A DNA stretch of 39,184 nucleotides from Firmicutes bacterium ADurb.Bin300 (GCA_002069015.1 MWBL01000015.1:1-39184), one strand, 5' to 3'. Counted from the first letter of the stretch, positions 7,192 through 16,363 are shown. Notes: generated by a model from the letters alone, not told the origin. A program made the numbers and translations.

Positions 7192-8199
7192 GTGAATTCT
7201 TCTATTCGTGAAATTACCTTAAACAGGGAAAAGGATATGCTCTCGCCATACGCGATGCTTTGTATTAACACAAAGGGCAGACTGCGCCCTGAGGACGAAT
7301 GCACTGTCAGAACGGCATATCAGCGTGACAGGGACAGAATACTGCACAGCTCAGCGTTCAGGCGGTTGAAGGATAAAACTCAGGTGTTTTTAGCCCCGGA
7401 GGGCGACCATTACCGTACTCGTCTTACACATACTCTTGAGGTTTTTCAGATATCGGAAACAATTGCCCGTTCACTCGGACTGAATGAGGCTTTGACAGCG
7501 GCTATATCCTTAGGACACGACTTAGGGCACACTCCATTCGGTCATGCGGGTGAAAGGGCATTAAACAAGGAAAGAGAGGGAAAGGGCGGCTTTACGCACT
7601 ATGAACAGAGCTTGAGAGTTGCGGACATAATAGAAAATGACGGAAAAGGGCTCAATCTGACATACGAGACGCGAAACGGTATAGTATGTCACACATGCGG
7701 CAGGCAGGCTGACTCTTTAGAAGGAAAAATTGTCAGACTTTCCGATAAAATTGCCTACATAAATCATGATATTGACGATGCAATAAGAGGCTTGATTATC
7801 TGCGAGGATGATATTCCGGGAGATATTTTAAGCGTTTTGGGCAGAAAAAAATCAGAAAGGATAAATACTCTCGTTATATCGGTTATCGAAAACACGCTTG
7901 ATTTTCCGAAAATGGCTGACGATGTTCAAGATGCATTTGACAGGTTGCATGAATTCATGTTCGGCAACGTCTACACCAATCCCAAGTGTAAGGGGGAGGA
8001 GTCAAAAGCTATTGAGCTTGTTGCACAGCTTTACCGTTTTTTTTGCGAGAATGTCGAGCTTATGCCCCACGAGTATATTCAGACGGCTCAAAAGGAAGGA
8101 GTCGACAGGGCTGCTTGTGATTATGTAGCGGGCATGACAGACAGGTTTGCTCTTTATACATTTGAAAAGCATTTCGTTCCGAAAACGTGGAGTTACTAA
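7192..8199 (+). CDS. dgt: dGTP triphosphohydrolase-like HD-domain protein
   Basis: 335 residues from GTG at 7192. A GTG at 7183 in the same frame is part of the ribosome site AGGTGA (7181-7186), so it was not used. The HD superfamily metal site is visible: RRLKDKTQVF (57-66), RLTHTLEV with the first His (80), HDLGHTPFGH (109-118) and a later Asp in RLSDKIAYINHD. This is the shorter deoxyguanosinetriphosphate triphosphohydrolase-like class, which releases triphosphate from dNTPs. It begins the dgt-dnaG-rpoD block common in Clostridia and links dNTP turnover to replication priming. dnaG starts 27 nt later. Confidence 0.93.
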   Translation: MNSSIREITLNREKDMLSPYAMLCINTKGRLRPEDECTVRTAYQRDRDRILHSSAFRRLKDKTQVFLAPEGDHYRTRLTHTLEVFQISETIARSLGLNEALTAAISLGHDLGHTPFGHAGERALNKEREGKGGFTHYEQSLRVADIIENDGKGLNLTYETRNGIVCHTCGRQADSLEGKIVRLSDKIAYINHDIDDAIRGLIICEDDIPGDILSVLGRKKSERINTLVISVIENTLDFPKMADDVQDAFDRLHEFMFGNVYTNPKCKGEESKAIELVAQLYRFFCENVELMPHEYIQTAQKEGVDRAACDYVAGMTDRFALYTFEKHFVPKTWSY

Positions 8200-8226
8200 T
8201 CAAAATATTCATCAGGAGGTGAGAAT

Positions 8227-9996
8227 TTGCGCTATGCTTTTGACGATGCTTTCCTTGACGAGCTAAGGCTGAGGAACGACATTGAATCGGTAATCGGAGA
8301 ATACGTTTCCCTTAAAAGACAGGGGCGGATTCTTACCGGTCTTTGTCCTTTTCATAACGAGAAGACTCCGTCGTTTACCGTTTATCCCGACACTCAATCG
8401 TTTTATTGCTTTGGCTGTGCAGCGGGTGGCGAGGCGATAACCTTTGCCAGAAAGTTTTTCAACCTTGATTTTATTGAGGCAGTAAAACTCCTTGCAGAAA
8501 GGGCGGGAATGAGTCTGCCGGTTCTTTCCTCACAGGACGGATATTCGAAGCTGCGCCGTTCGGTTTTTGACGCAAACCGCGAGGCCGCAAAGCTTTATAA
8601 CGAATTACTGTACAAGCCCGAGGGAAAAGCTCAGCTGGATTATCTGAGGGGGCGGGGAATAAGCGATAAGATGATAACCGTGTTCGGGCTCGGCGCCGCT
8701 CCCGATAAATGGCGGATGCTTTATGACCATTTAAGTTCAAAGGGATTTTCCGAAGAAATACTCGTTTCGGCAAACCTACTAAGGAAAAGAGAAAAGAACA
8801 ACAAAACAATTTATTACGATAATTTCAAAAACAAGATAATTTTCCCCATAGTTGATGTCAGGGGAAATGTAATAGCCTTCGGCTCAAGAGTTCTTGATAA
8901 CTCAAATCCCAAATATGTTAACACGGCTGATACTCCCGTTTATAAAAAAAGCAACGAGCTGTACGCTCTGAATATAGCAAAGAACGGCAACGAGGGAACT
9001 CTTATTCTTTGCGAGGGCTATATGGATGTTATTGCGCTTCACGGCGCGGGCTTTACAAACGCCGTGGCGGGCTTGGGGACGGCTCTGACTCCCGCACAGG
9101 TCAGTTTAATTTCAAGATACGCCAAAGAGGTAATGGTTTGCTATGATTCCGATACGGCGGGAAAGCAGGCAACGGCAAAAGCAATTTCTCTTTTTTCCCG
9201 GACGGGCGTTAAGGTTAAGGTTATAGACCTGCCCGACGGTAAGGATCCGGACGATATTATCAAGCAGCATGGCAAGGAGCGCTTTAGAGCGCTTTTGGAA
9301 GGCTCCGCCAATGATATTGAATACAGACTGAGCTTAGAGCGGAAAAATCATGACCTCCAAACAGCCGACGGTAAAATCAGCTTTCTTAAAGCCGCTGCTG
9401 TAATTCTTGCGGTTAACGGAGGTTCTATCGAGAGGGACATTTATGCCGCAAAGCTTTCGGACGAGCTCGGAGTCGAAAAGGGTGCAGTGCTTCAGCAAAT
9501 AAAGCTTGTAGACGTAAGAAACGAGCGTGCCCGTCAAAAAGGCTCGGTGCGTCAGGCTGAAAAGGAGATGAAAAAGCTTTATAAAGACCTGTTGCCGCAA
9601 GGTCATGAGGATTTGCGTATCATCAAGGCCCAGGAAATTTTGCTTGCAAATATAATAGCAAATCCGTCTTTTTTGACAAAGCTTGAGGGAAAAGTGTCAA
9701 AAGAAATTTTTATTACTCCCGTTTATAAAAAGGCGTTTGCGATAATTTCCGAAAGGATTTCAAATAATTCCGGGATTGATATTATATATCTAACGGGTGA
9801 TTTTACTCCGGATGAGATGGGTGCGGTATCAAGGCTTTATGCTTCAAAACTCCCTTTAAGCAATACATTAAAGGAATGTGAGGACTGCATTTCGGTGCTG
9901 CTTGAAGAAACAAAAAAGTCGGATTTTAAGGATGTTTCGAAGTTGAGCGACGAAGAGTTTCTAAATTTGTTTAATATGGACAAAAATCAGCAATAA
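8227..9996 (+). CDS. dnaG: DNA primase
   Basis: 589 residues. The N-terminal CHC2 zinc finger has C40, H43, C61 and C64 (CPFH, CFGC). The catalytic core follows, with NPKYVNT (227-233), a Toprim domain containing LCEGYMDVIA (261-270) and the CYDSDTAGK metal-binding Asp motif (305-313). The C-terminal part (about 430-589) is the helicase-interacting region. It makes RNA primers at the fork together with DnaB-type helicase. The TTG start at 8227 is fixed by a perfect AGGAGGTGA at 8214-8222. It sits between dgt and rpoD, the classic macromolecular-synthesis arrangement. Confidence 0.97.
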   Translation: MRYAFDDAFLDELRLRNDIESVIGEYVSLKRQGRILTGLCPFHNEKTPSFTVYPDTQSFYCFGCAAGGEAITFARKFFNLDFIEAVKLLAERAGMSLPVLSSQDGYSKLRRSVFDANREAAKLYNELLYKPEGKAQLDYLRGRGISDKMITVFGLGAAPDKWRMLYDHLSSKGFSEEILVSANLLRKREKNNKTIYYDNFKNKIIFPIVDVRGNVIAFGSRVLDNSNPKYVNTADTPVYKKSNELYALNIAKNGNEGTLILCEGYMDVIALHGAGFTNAVAGLGTALTPAQVSLISRYAKEVMVCYDSDTAGKQATAKAISLFSRTGVKVKVIDLPDGKDPDDIIKQHGKERFRALLEGSANDIEYRLSLERKNHDLQTADGKISFLKAAAVILAVNGGSIERDIYAAKLSDELGVEKGAVLQQIKLVDVRNERARQKGSVRQAEKEMKKLYKDLLPQGHEDLRIIKAQEILLANIIANPSFLTKLEGKVSKEIFITPVYKKAFAIISERISNNSGIDIIYLTGDFTPDEMGAVSRLYASKLPLSNTLKECEDCISVLLEETKKSDFKDVSKLSDEEFLNLFNMDKNQQ

Positions 9997-10019
9997 TAAC
10001 TGTGTAAGAGGTGCGAGAT

Positions 10020-11114
10020 ATGGAAGAAAACGAAAAGAAGGTTAATACGATAAGACTGCTTATCGAAAAAGGCAAGTCTATAGGAAAGCTTACTACACAC
10101 GAAATCGATACGGCAATACTTGAAATGGATTTCGATATTGATGAGCTTGACAAGCTGTATGAAACCATTGAGGGGCAGAACATTGAAATTATCGATGATT
10201 TAGGCGATGAAATGCTTGAAAATTTAAGCTTTGACATCGATATTCCGAAATCCCCCGAAACTGTGACAGCAGAATCCAAAAATGCGGCAATTGATGATCC
10301 TGTAAAGGTCTATCTCAAAGAAATCGGAAAGGTTCCTCTTTTAACTCCCGAGGAGGAGATTGACCTTGCGATTCGTATTATCGACGACGATGAGTTTGCA
10401 AAGAACAGACTCGCGGAAGCGAATTTGCGCCTTGTGGTAAGTATTGCTAAAAGATATGTCGGCAGGGGGATGCAATTTTTAGACCTGATTCAAGAGGGCA
10501 ATCTCGGGCTTATAAAAGCGGTCGATAAATTTGATTATACAAAGGGCTTCAAGTTTTCAACATATGCCACATGGTGGATAAGACAAGCTATTACAAGGGC
10601 TATTGCCGATCAGGCAAGGACTATTCGCATACCTGTTCACATGGTTGAAACCATAAATAAAGTAAAAAAGACAAACAGCCAGCTTTTACATGAAAACGGC
10701 AGGGACCCGACTGCTGAAGAAATTGCGGATAAGCTTGAATTGCCTGTTGAGAAGGTGCGGGAAATTTTAAGAGTAGCACAGGAGCCCGTTTCACTTGAAA
10801 CTCCCATCGGGGAGGAGGAAGATAGCCATTTGGGCGATTTTATCCCCGACGACGATACGCAAGCTCCCGTTGATGCAGCCTCTATGATACTGCTTAAGGA
10901 ACAGCTTACGGATGTGTTAAAAACGCTTACACCGAGAGAGGGGAAGGTGCTTTCTTTAAGGTTCGGGCTTGAGGACGGGCACCCGAGGACACTTGAGGAA
11001 GTCGGAAAAGAGTTTAATGTAACCCGTGAGCGTATACGCCAAATTGAGGCAAAGGCGCTCAGAAAACTAAGGCACCCCAGCAGAAGCAAAAAGCTGCGGA
11101 ACTTCCTTGATTAA
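10020..11114 (+). CDS. rpoD: Primary RNA polymerase sigma factor (SigA/RpoD)
   Basis: 364 residues from ATG 10020; a GTG three codons upstream overlaps the ribosome site AAGAGGTG and is less likely. An acidic N-terminal region 1.1 (1-90) is followed by region 1.2 ([12 protein letters not shown], 92-103), regions 2.1-2.4 ([43 protein letters not shown]), region 3 (IRIPVHMVE) and region 4.2 with the -35-reading helix-turn-helix [19 protein letters not shown] near the C-terminus. All are highly conserved, so the promoters in this window should follow TTGACA/TATAAT, as many do. It ends the dgt-dnaG-rpoD operon; two hairpins (11124-11149 and 11157-11190) follow. Confidence 0.97.
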   Translation: MEENEKKVNTIRLLIEKGKSIGKLTTHEIDTAILEMDFDIDELDKLYETIEGQNIEIIDDLGDEMLENLSFDIDIPKSPETVTAESKNAAIDDPVKVYLKEIGKVPLLTPEEEIDLAIRIIDDDEFAKNRLAEANLRLVVSIAKRYVGRGMQFLDLIQEGNLGLIKAVDKFDYTKGFKFSTYATWWIRQAITRAIADQARTIRIPVHMVETINKVKKTNSQLLHENGRDPTAEEIADKLELPVEKVREILRVAQEPVSLETPIGEEEDSHLGDFIPDDDTQAPVDAASMILLKEQLTDVLKTLTPREGKVLSLRFGLEDGHPRTLEEVGKEFNVTRERIRQIEAKALRKLRHPSRSKKLRNFLD

Positions 11115-11123
11115 AAAGATAAG

Positions 11124-11197
11124 GCAGGCGAAGGGCCGCTTCAGCCTGCAGACAAACGAGGTATTGGAAACGTTAAATTCCAATACCTCGTAAATAT
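11124..11197 (+). terminator. Double hairpin at the end of the rpoD operon
   Basis: First, GCAGGC-GAAG pairs with CTTC-a-GCCTGC (11124-11149, one bulge). Then a perfect 13-bp stem CGAGGTATTGGAA / TTCCAATACCTCG with an 8-nt loop (11157-11190) is followed by TAAATATTTT. The second is a plausible terminator with a weak U-tract. From 11198 to 11231 nothing is recognisable. Confidence 0.6.
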
Positions 11198-11231
11198 TTT
11201 CAATAAATTTGAGATATTTATGAGTTCCGGC

Positions 11232-11459
11232 TCAAAAAACATTAAGATATGCGAAAAGCTCTTTTGGGTAATGCCTTGCTTCACTCTTTATGATTTCGTT
11301 TGTATATTTGTGATTGTTGGCATTGGCTTTAATATGCGCCGCGTCAATAAAGATGGCGCTTGCGTCCGCGAATCCCGCTTCCACCGCCTCACGAAGAATG
11401 TGTTCAAATATTTTTTCAAAGTTTCGGGAGGACTGCGTCCTCTCCTGATTATAATTCAA
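11232..11459 (-). pseudogene. Remnant of an IS1182-family (IS5-like) transposase
   Basis: A 75-codon fragment reads NFEKIFEHILREA, then ASAIFIDAAHIKANANNHK, then IIKSEARHYPKEL. This is the central part of IS1182-type DDE transposases, where FVDATHIKA carries the second catalytic Asp and is followed by a Lys/Asn-rich stretch and a KEAR.Y..EL helix. The frame is open upstream to about 11495 but has no start with a ribosome site. Most of the N-terminal third and all of the C-terminal half, including the last acidic residue, are missing, and no terminal repeats were recognised. It occupies most of the otherwise gene-free 11115-11493 interval and abuts the 3' end of the lipase gene. Confidence 0.75.
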
Positions 11460-11493
11460 AAACGCCTCGCGTTTTTCCTTTAAATCTAAGCAT

Positions 11494-13014
11494 CTAAAAT
11501 CTAAAAACTTTTAGAAGACAGGATATAAAAGCGACGAAATGGAGTAGGCTCGGGGCGAGGAGCAGGCGGTCAAGTTCCGTATAGTCCTCGTTCGGAACCA
11601 CTTCATAAAAGGTTTGATTATCTTTATCGTTCTGCAAAAACTGCAAATAGCAAGGGTCAGAGAAAACGGTTAGCTGCGTATCGCTCTCAAACATCATGCG
11701 GTAAAGCTCACGGTGACCGTCGTGATTATTGCAATGGAGCATATTTTTTATAAACCAAGTGCTGTCCGGAAGCGCACAAGTAGAAGCGTCTATATGATTA
11801 TCGGGTGAAATATAGTTTATACCGTCAAAGTCCACAGCTTGCGTATAGTCATCAGAGAATGTTTCGCGAATGGGGGCAACCACAGCACCTACGCTCGCAT
11901 ACTTTGTATCAACCGTGCCGTCACTGTCATTTAGGTAGGACGGCACAAGAGGTGTGCGCTGCATATCGTAGCCCGCGATAATATAGATGCAAACCCCGTC
12001 CGCCCTTGCGCTGTTCAGTATTTCAGCAGCCTTGTTCTGCACATTGTAATGGTAATCGTTTATTTTAGAGAGCATCCCCGCCTGTGTTTCGGGATTTATG
12101 ACGGCATCTTTCGCCTGTTCAAAATACAGGTCGGATACGAATGACCAAAGCCCCGGCATACTCGTAAAAATCGGAATAACGGCTTCATTTAATACCTTTT
12201 CGCCAAGCTTATCTATAAAAAAGTCAGCAGTCAAAAGCAGAGTATCCCAAATACCGCTTATGTCAAGCGCCTCTATAACCGCGTATAAAATGGCGGCAAG
12301 CGGGTCATTGTCGAGCGCGGGAAGCGCCTGTTCGCCATAGCGAATAAGTGCGTCTTTATTTATTTCAAGCTGTTTTGTAAACAGCTCACCCGCAACCTCG
12401 GTGCCGAGAATGGGGCAGTTTATGAATATAATCTTGTCAATATCCTCGGTGCCGTACGCGCTAAGGTACGCCATTGCTATTACTCCGCCCATAGACGATG
12501 CCTTAAACGATACCTTTTTATGACCCGTAAGCTCTTTTACGGTTTCCACGGCAGTTTTAAGGAGAGCCGCCGTTTCAAAGGGACTTATTCTAAAATCATA
12601 TGCGAAATAATAGTCCCTGTCTAAGCCGTGCTCAGAGGACGTATATTCTCTTAATTCATAAGTCACGCGATCGCTTGAAACACCGTCGCCGTCAAGCGCA
12701 AGGTCTCCGAAAACCGTTTTAATAACGGCGATAAGGTCGTCACCGAACGCATCATAATTGCCGGTTGCCATCAGAGCCGCAACGGATGGAGCAAGCGTCG
12801 CAAATTCTTTTATGGCGTACTCGGTATCAATTTTCCAAAGCTGCTGTTCATTTTCAGATCCTGCGTCGCGTATGAGCGAAGCACTTCCGAGACCTGAGAT
12901 ATATACTATTGGGCTTTGTCCGCAATCGCAGCTATTTTCGGCAGAAAAAGCGGCGGGGGAAAGGGTGGCGATGAGCATAATGATTGCGACAGCATAAGAA
13001 ATCAGCTTTTTCAT
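11494..13014 (-). CDS. Exported LCAT-like alpha/beta-hydrolase (lipase/acyltransferase-like)
   Basis: 506 residues with a Sec signal peptide (MKKLISY, hydrophobic core, cleavage near 24-26). PIVYISGLGSASLI (35-48) is the lipase oxyanion-type strand. KKVSFKASSMGGVIAMAYL (166-184) has Ser174 as probable nucleophile in a degenerate elbow (Ala instead of the first Gly). NDSDGTVDTKYAS and NHIDASTCALPDS later could supply the Asp and His. The pattern resembles lecithin:cholesterol acyltransferase-like and related lipases; the substrate is unknown. The last about 23 residues are hydrophobic and end in KVFRF, so either a C-terminal membrane anchor or a junction created when the adjacent transposase remnant inserted is possible. 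The promoter is unclear; a perfect 10-bp palindrome TTGTGCACAA lies at 13122-13131. Confidence 0.8.
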   Translation of the reverse strand: MKKLISYAVAIIMLIATLSPAAFSAENSCDCGQSPIVYISGLGSASLIRDAGSENEQQLWKIDTEYAIKEFATLAPSVAALMATGNYDAFGDDLIAVIKTVFGDLALDGDGVSSDRVTYELREYTSSEHGLDRDYYFAYDFRISPFETAALLKTAVETVKELTGHKKVSFKASSMGGVIAMAYLSAYGTEDIDKIIFINCPILGTEVAGELFTKQLEINKDALIRYGEQALPALDNDPLAAILYAVIEALDISGIWDTLLLTADFFIDKLGEKVLNEAVIPIFTSMPGLWSFVSDLYFEQAKDAVINPETQAGMLSKINDYHYNVQNKAAEILNSARADGVCIYIIAGYDMQRTPLVPSYLNDSDGTVDTKYASVGAVVAPIRETFSDDYTQAVDFDGINYISPDNHIDASTCALPDSTWFIKNMLHCNNHDGHRELYRMMFESDTQLTVFSDPCYLQFLQNDKDNQTFYEVVPNEDYTELDRLLLAPSLLHFVAFISCLLKVFRF

Positions 13015-13216
13015 AACAGTATCTCCCTTTTAGCTATTTAATAAAAATTGCGAATTGCAAACGGAAAATTACGAAAGTTAACCCGGGGCGGGATTATATT
13101 ATACCGATAAAACCAATAATATTGTGCACAAGGCTTTGCACATCCGACATTACCATTTGCTGCTTAATTAATTTTAGCATAATCAGGAAAATATATCAAT
13201 AAAATCGACTATATCA

Positions 13217-13245
13217 TTTACTTTTATGTTTTAGGGTGTTAAAAT
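13217..13245 (+). promoter_or_regulatory. SigA promoter of yerC
   Basis: TTTACT (13217-13222), 17-nt spacer, TAAAAT (13240-13245), with TGT directly before the -10 box (extended -10). The yerC ATG is 36 nt downstream, with AAAGGAAA as ribosome site. Confidence 0.6.
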
Positions 13246-13280
13246 ATATAAAACTATTATTGTAAAGAAAGGAAATTGTT

Positions 13281-13583
13281 ATGAATAAATCTCGTTGCGA
13301 GAGTACGGATTATTTATTTAAGGCCGTCCTCGAGCTGAAAACGATAGACGAGTGCTATGATTTTTTTGAGGATTTATGCACCGTGACGGAGCTAAAGGCA
13401 ATATCCCAAAGGATAGTCGTAGCAAAGATGTTAAGCGATAATCGCATTTACAGTGAAATTGTAAGCGAAACCGGAGCGAGCACCGCGACAATAAGCAGAG
13501 TAAACCGTTCTTTGCAATACGGATGCGACGGCTATTCGGTGGTTTTTGACCGACTGAAAGAAAAAGAAAAAAACTGTGAATGA
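13281..13583 (+). CDS. yerC: YerC/YecD-type TrpR-like DNA-binding protein
   Basis: 100 residues. It resembles the YerC family of the TrpR superfamily: ELKTIDECYDFFEDLCT (17-33), LKAISQRIVVAKML (38-51), then the helix-turn-helix YSEIVSETGASTATISRV (57-74). TrpR proper binds operators with tryptophan as corepressor; the ligand and targets of YerC proteins are not established. The gene leads a compact unit with a methyltransferase (8-nt overlap) and a phosphohexomutase, transcribed from the promoter at 13217-13245. Confidence 0.9.
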   Translation: MNKSRCESTDYLFKAVLELKTIDECYDFFEDLCTVTELKAISQRIVVAKMLSDNRIYSEIVSETGASTATISRVNRSLQYGCDGYSVVFDRLKEKEKNCE

Positions 13584-14346
13584 TGTCCATATGACCTCTT
13601 ATGGAGATTTTGCCGAGGTATATGACAGACTGACTGAAAATGTCGATTATGACAATATGGCGCGGCGTATTGTATCTATACTAATCGAAAACGGTATTGA
13701 CAGTGGTTTGCTCCTTGATTTAGCTTGCGGTACCGGTACTTTGATAAGTAAAATCCTTTCAGGTTGGAAGGGATTTGAGCTAATAGGTGCCGACTGCTCA
13801 AGCGAAATGCTTTCAAAAGCCCATGATAAGCTTTTTAAGGGCGGTCATAAAGTGCTTTTGTTGTGTCAAAAAATGCAGGAGCTTGACCTGTACGGAACGG
13901 TATCGGCTGCCTTTTGCACGCTTGATTCGCTAAATCATTTGGTTTTGCCCCGGGAGCTTATAAAAACCTTTGAGAGTTTAAAACTGTTTATTGAGCCCGG
14001 CGGTTTGTTTCTTTTTGATGTTAATACAGAGTATAAGCATAGGGAAATTCTTGCGGGGTCAACCTTTGTTTACGAGCTTGACGATATTTTTTGTGTTTGG
14101 CAGAATTCTGCCGATACGGACAATCTCTTAACAGAGATTTCTCTTGATGTTTTTATAGAGCAAAAAGGCGGTCTATTCAAACGCTTTTCAGAGTCGTTTT
14201 CGGAACGGGCTTACAGTGCGGAGTTTTTAAGCAACGCTCTCGAAAAAAGCGGATTTACCATTATAGGGAGATACGATGGTTATTCGGATAAAGCGCCCGG
14301 CAAAGAAACCCAAAGAGTTTTATATGTTACCCGAAGGAGAAAATAA
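13576..14346 (+). CDS. Class I SAM-dependent methyltransferase
   Basis: Up to 256 residues. The Rossmann-type SAM site is visible as LLLDLACGTGTL (45-56), with GADCSSEML (71-79) as the acidic loop and AAFCTLDSLNHL-like motif IV further on. The N-terminal SYGDFAEVYDRLTENVDYD is typical of a widespread small-molecule methyltransferase group in Firmicutes, with no defined substrate. The GTG at 13576 overlaps the end of yerC by 8 nt and suggests translational coupling; an ATG at 13591 is an alternative with no better ribosome site. The next gene starts 1 nt after the stop. Confidence 0.88.
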   Translation: MNDVHMTSYGDFAEVYDRLTENVDYDNMARRIVSILIENGIDSGLLLDLACGTGTLISKILSGWKGFELIGADCSSEMLSKAHDKLFKGGHKVLLLCQKMQELDLYGTVSAAFCTLDSLNHLVLPRELIKTFESLKLFIEPGGLFLFDVNTEYKHREILAGSTFVYELDDIFCVWQNSADTDNLLTEISLDVFIEQKGGLFKRFSESFSERAYSAEFLSNALEKSGFTIIGRYDGYSDKAPGKETQRVLYVTRRRK

Positions 14347-14347
14347 T

Positions 14348-15835
14348 ATGGATATTATGAAGCTTAAAAGCGGAAGTGACATCAGAGGAATAGGGTTTAG
14401 CGAGAAACGGGATGAAATTGAACTTACCGATTCGCTTGTAAGCTCCGTAACCGCTGCTTTTGTTTGCTTCTTACATAAGGAGCTCAGGATAAAAAATCCC
14501 GTTGTCTCGGTAGGTATGGATTCAAGACTAAGCTCAAAAAGAATTTCAAGGGTCGTTATTGAAACTCTTTTATCCTTTGGCATTAAGACCTTTGACTGCG
14601 GCCTTTCCTCAACCCCCGCAATGTTTATGACTACCGTTAACCTCGGCTGTGATGCCGCTGTCATGATAACCGCAAGCCATATGCCCTATAAAATGAACGG
14701 GCTTAAATTTTTTTCGCGACAGGGAGGCTTTTCTGCGGGAGATATAGAAATAATTCTTATACAAGCTCGGGACAACCCCTTTACTCCGGTTAAAACAGAT
14801 AAAAAAGAGCAAAAATCGGACCATATGGAGCTTTATTGCGAAAGCTTACGGGAAATGATTAAAGAAGGAGTTAAAGCAAAAAATTATGAAACTCCTCTTT
14901 CAGGACTTAAAATTGCGGTTGATGCCGGTAACGGAGTCGGCGGATTTTATGCCGATAAAGTTTTGGCACCCCTCGGGGCGGATTGCTCGGCAAGCAGGTA
15001 TTTAGAGCCTGACGGTCATTTCCCCAATCACATACCGAATCCCGAGGATAAAACTGCAATGCACTCGATAAGACAGGCTGTTCTTGAGTCAAATTCGGAT
15101 TTCGGAATAATATTTGATACAGATGTAGACAGGGCCGCCTGTGTCGATTCAAGCGGTAAGGAAATAAACAGAAACAGGCTCATCGCACTCGCTTCAACAA
15201 TAGCTCTTCGTGAATTTCCGGGCGGCACCGTTGTAACCGACTCCGTAACGTCGGACGGGCTTTCCGTCTTTATTACAGAGAATCTCGGCGGCGTTCACAG
15301 GCGTTTTAAGAGAGGATATAAAAATGTAATTGATGAAGCTAAACGCTTGCAAAGCGAGGGTACGCTTGCACCGCTTGCCATAGAAACCTCGGGACATGCC
15401 GCGTTCGGCGTAAACTATTATCTTGACGACGGGGCTTACCTTATAACGCGTATCGTTATAGAGCTTGCAAATATGAAAAAAAAAGGCAAGGAGCCGGCGA
15501 GCCTTATCAGCGGTCTTCGCGAGCCCATTGAGGAAAAGGAAACGAGATACCTTATCCAATATGAAGACTTCAAGTCGTACGGCGTCGATGTAATCTCAAG
15601 GTTTGAACAGTATGCAAGCAAAAACAACTGTGTTACAATCTGCCCGGACAATTATGAGGGAATAAGGGTTTCTTTTGACAAATCAAGCGGGAACGGGTGG
15701 CTGCTTCTTCGTATGAGCCTTCACGAGCCCTTGCTTGTTATGAATTGTGAAAGCGATGAAAAAGGCGGAATAAATAAAATTATGGAATTTTTTAACGAAT
15801 TTATAAACGGGTTTGATAAAATAAAAATAAGATAA
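14348..15835 (+). CDS. Phosphomannomutase/phosphoglucomutase family protein
   Basis: 495 residues from ATG 14348, chosen because AAGGAG (14334-14339) is 8 nt upstream; the frame extends 24 codons further up inside the methyltransferase gene. All four alpha-D-phosphohexomutase signatures are present: phosphoserine loop TASHMPYKMNG (108-118, Ser110), Mg-binding DTDVDR (257-262), sugar-binding ETSGHA (346-351) and the C-terminal phosphate-binding PDNYEGIRVSF. It interconverts hexose 1- and 6-phosphates for cell-envelope or glycan precursors; exact sugar specificity cannot be read from sequence. It is convergent with spmB and no clear terminator separates them (9-nt gap). Confidence 0.92.
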   Translation: MDIMKLKSGSDIRGIGFSEKRDEIELTDSLVSSVTAAFVCFLHKELRIKNPVVSVGMDSRLSSKRISRVVIETLLSFGIKTFDCGLSSTPAMFMTTVNLGCDAAVMITASHMPYKMNGLKFFSRQGGFSAGDIEIILIQARDNPFTPVKTDKKEQKSDHMELYCESLREMIKEGVKAKNYETPLSGLKIAVDAGNGVGGFYADKVLAPLGADCSASRYLEPDGHFPNHIPNPEDKTAMHSIRQAVLESNSDFGIIFDTDVDRAACVDSSGKEINRNRLIALASTIALREFPGGTVVTDSVTSDGLSVFITENLGGVHRRFKRGYKNVIDEAKRLQSEGTLAPLAIETSGHAAFGVNYYLDDGAYLITRIVIELANMKKKGKEPASLISGLREPIEEKETRYLIQYEDFKSYGVDVISRFEQYASKNNCVTICPDNYEGIRVSFDKSSGNGWLLLRMSLHEPLLVMNCESDEKGGINKIMEFFNEFINGFDKIKIR

Positions 15836-15844
15836 CCATTATAT

Positions 15845-16363
15845 TTATATTCCCATACTCACAAATTGAGCGGAAAGCATATAACTGACAATATTGGCGC
15901 ACACTGCACAAGGCAGAGTGTGCCTTGTGTTTTTTACGGCAACCGACCCGAAATAAATCGTAATTGCGTAAAATGTTGTTTCCGTAGAGCACATAAGAAT
16001 CGAAGCCGTTCTTCCGATAACTCCGTCAGCGCCGTAATCCCTTAGAATGCTTTCATACATTGTTAACGCACCGCTACCCGAAATCGGGGTAAGAATAGTA
16101 AGGGGCAAAACCTCCTTCGGTATACCGGTTAGGTTGGCAATCGGGGTGAGAACATCACAAAGAAAAACAAGCGCGCCCGAGCTTCTGAGCATATCAACTG
16201 CAACTACGAGCGCAATTAGAGCCGGCAAAATTCCAACCGCCGTTTTAAGACCCTTTTTAGCACCTTCTATAAACGCGTCAAAGATTTTAACGCCCTTTAC
16301 GGCGCCAAAAGCGGTAATTGCGAATATTACCGCGGGAAGAATGAAATCTGTTGCCTTCAGCAT
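15845..16363 (-). CDS. spmB: Spore maturation protein B
   Basis: 172 residues, near the usual SpmB length of about 178. Hydrophobic throughout, with the nucleoside-recognition (Gate) domain feature LTPISGSGALTMYES and the conserved STETTFYAITIYFGSV near 131-146. SpmA and SpmB are needed in Bacillus/Clostridium for full spore-core dehydration. AAGGAG lies 9 nt before the ATG, within the spmA coding sequence. It is the second gene of the spmAB pair, whose reading frames overlap by 77 nt. Confidence 0.95.
   Translation of the reverse strand: MLKATDFILPAVIFAITAFGAVKGVKIFDAFIEGAKKGLKTAVGILPALIALVVAVDMLRSSGALVFLCDVLTPIANLTGIPKEVLPLTILTPISGSGALTMYESILRDYGADGVIGRTASILMCSTETTFYAITIYFGSVAVKNTRHTLPCAVCANIVSYMLSAQFVSMGI

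Noticed and set aside
10637..11089. 150-codon minus-strand open frame across rpoD
   Set aside because: Ser/Phe-rich antisense shadow of the conserved rpoD coding sequence, with no ribosome site.
11157..11190. 13-bp inverted repeat as an IS terminal repeat or origin
   Set aside because: A compact hairpin just after rpoD fits a terminator better, and no matching end exists on the other side of the transposase remnant.
11220..11483. 87-codon plus-strand open frame
   Set aside because: Antisense of the IS1182-type transposase remnant; the minus frame carries the recognisable motif.
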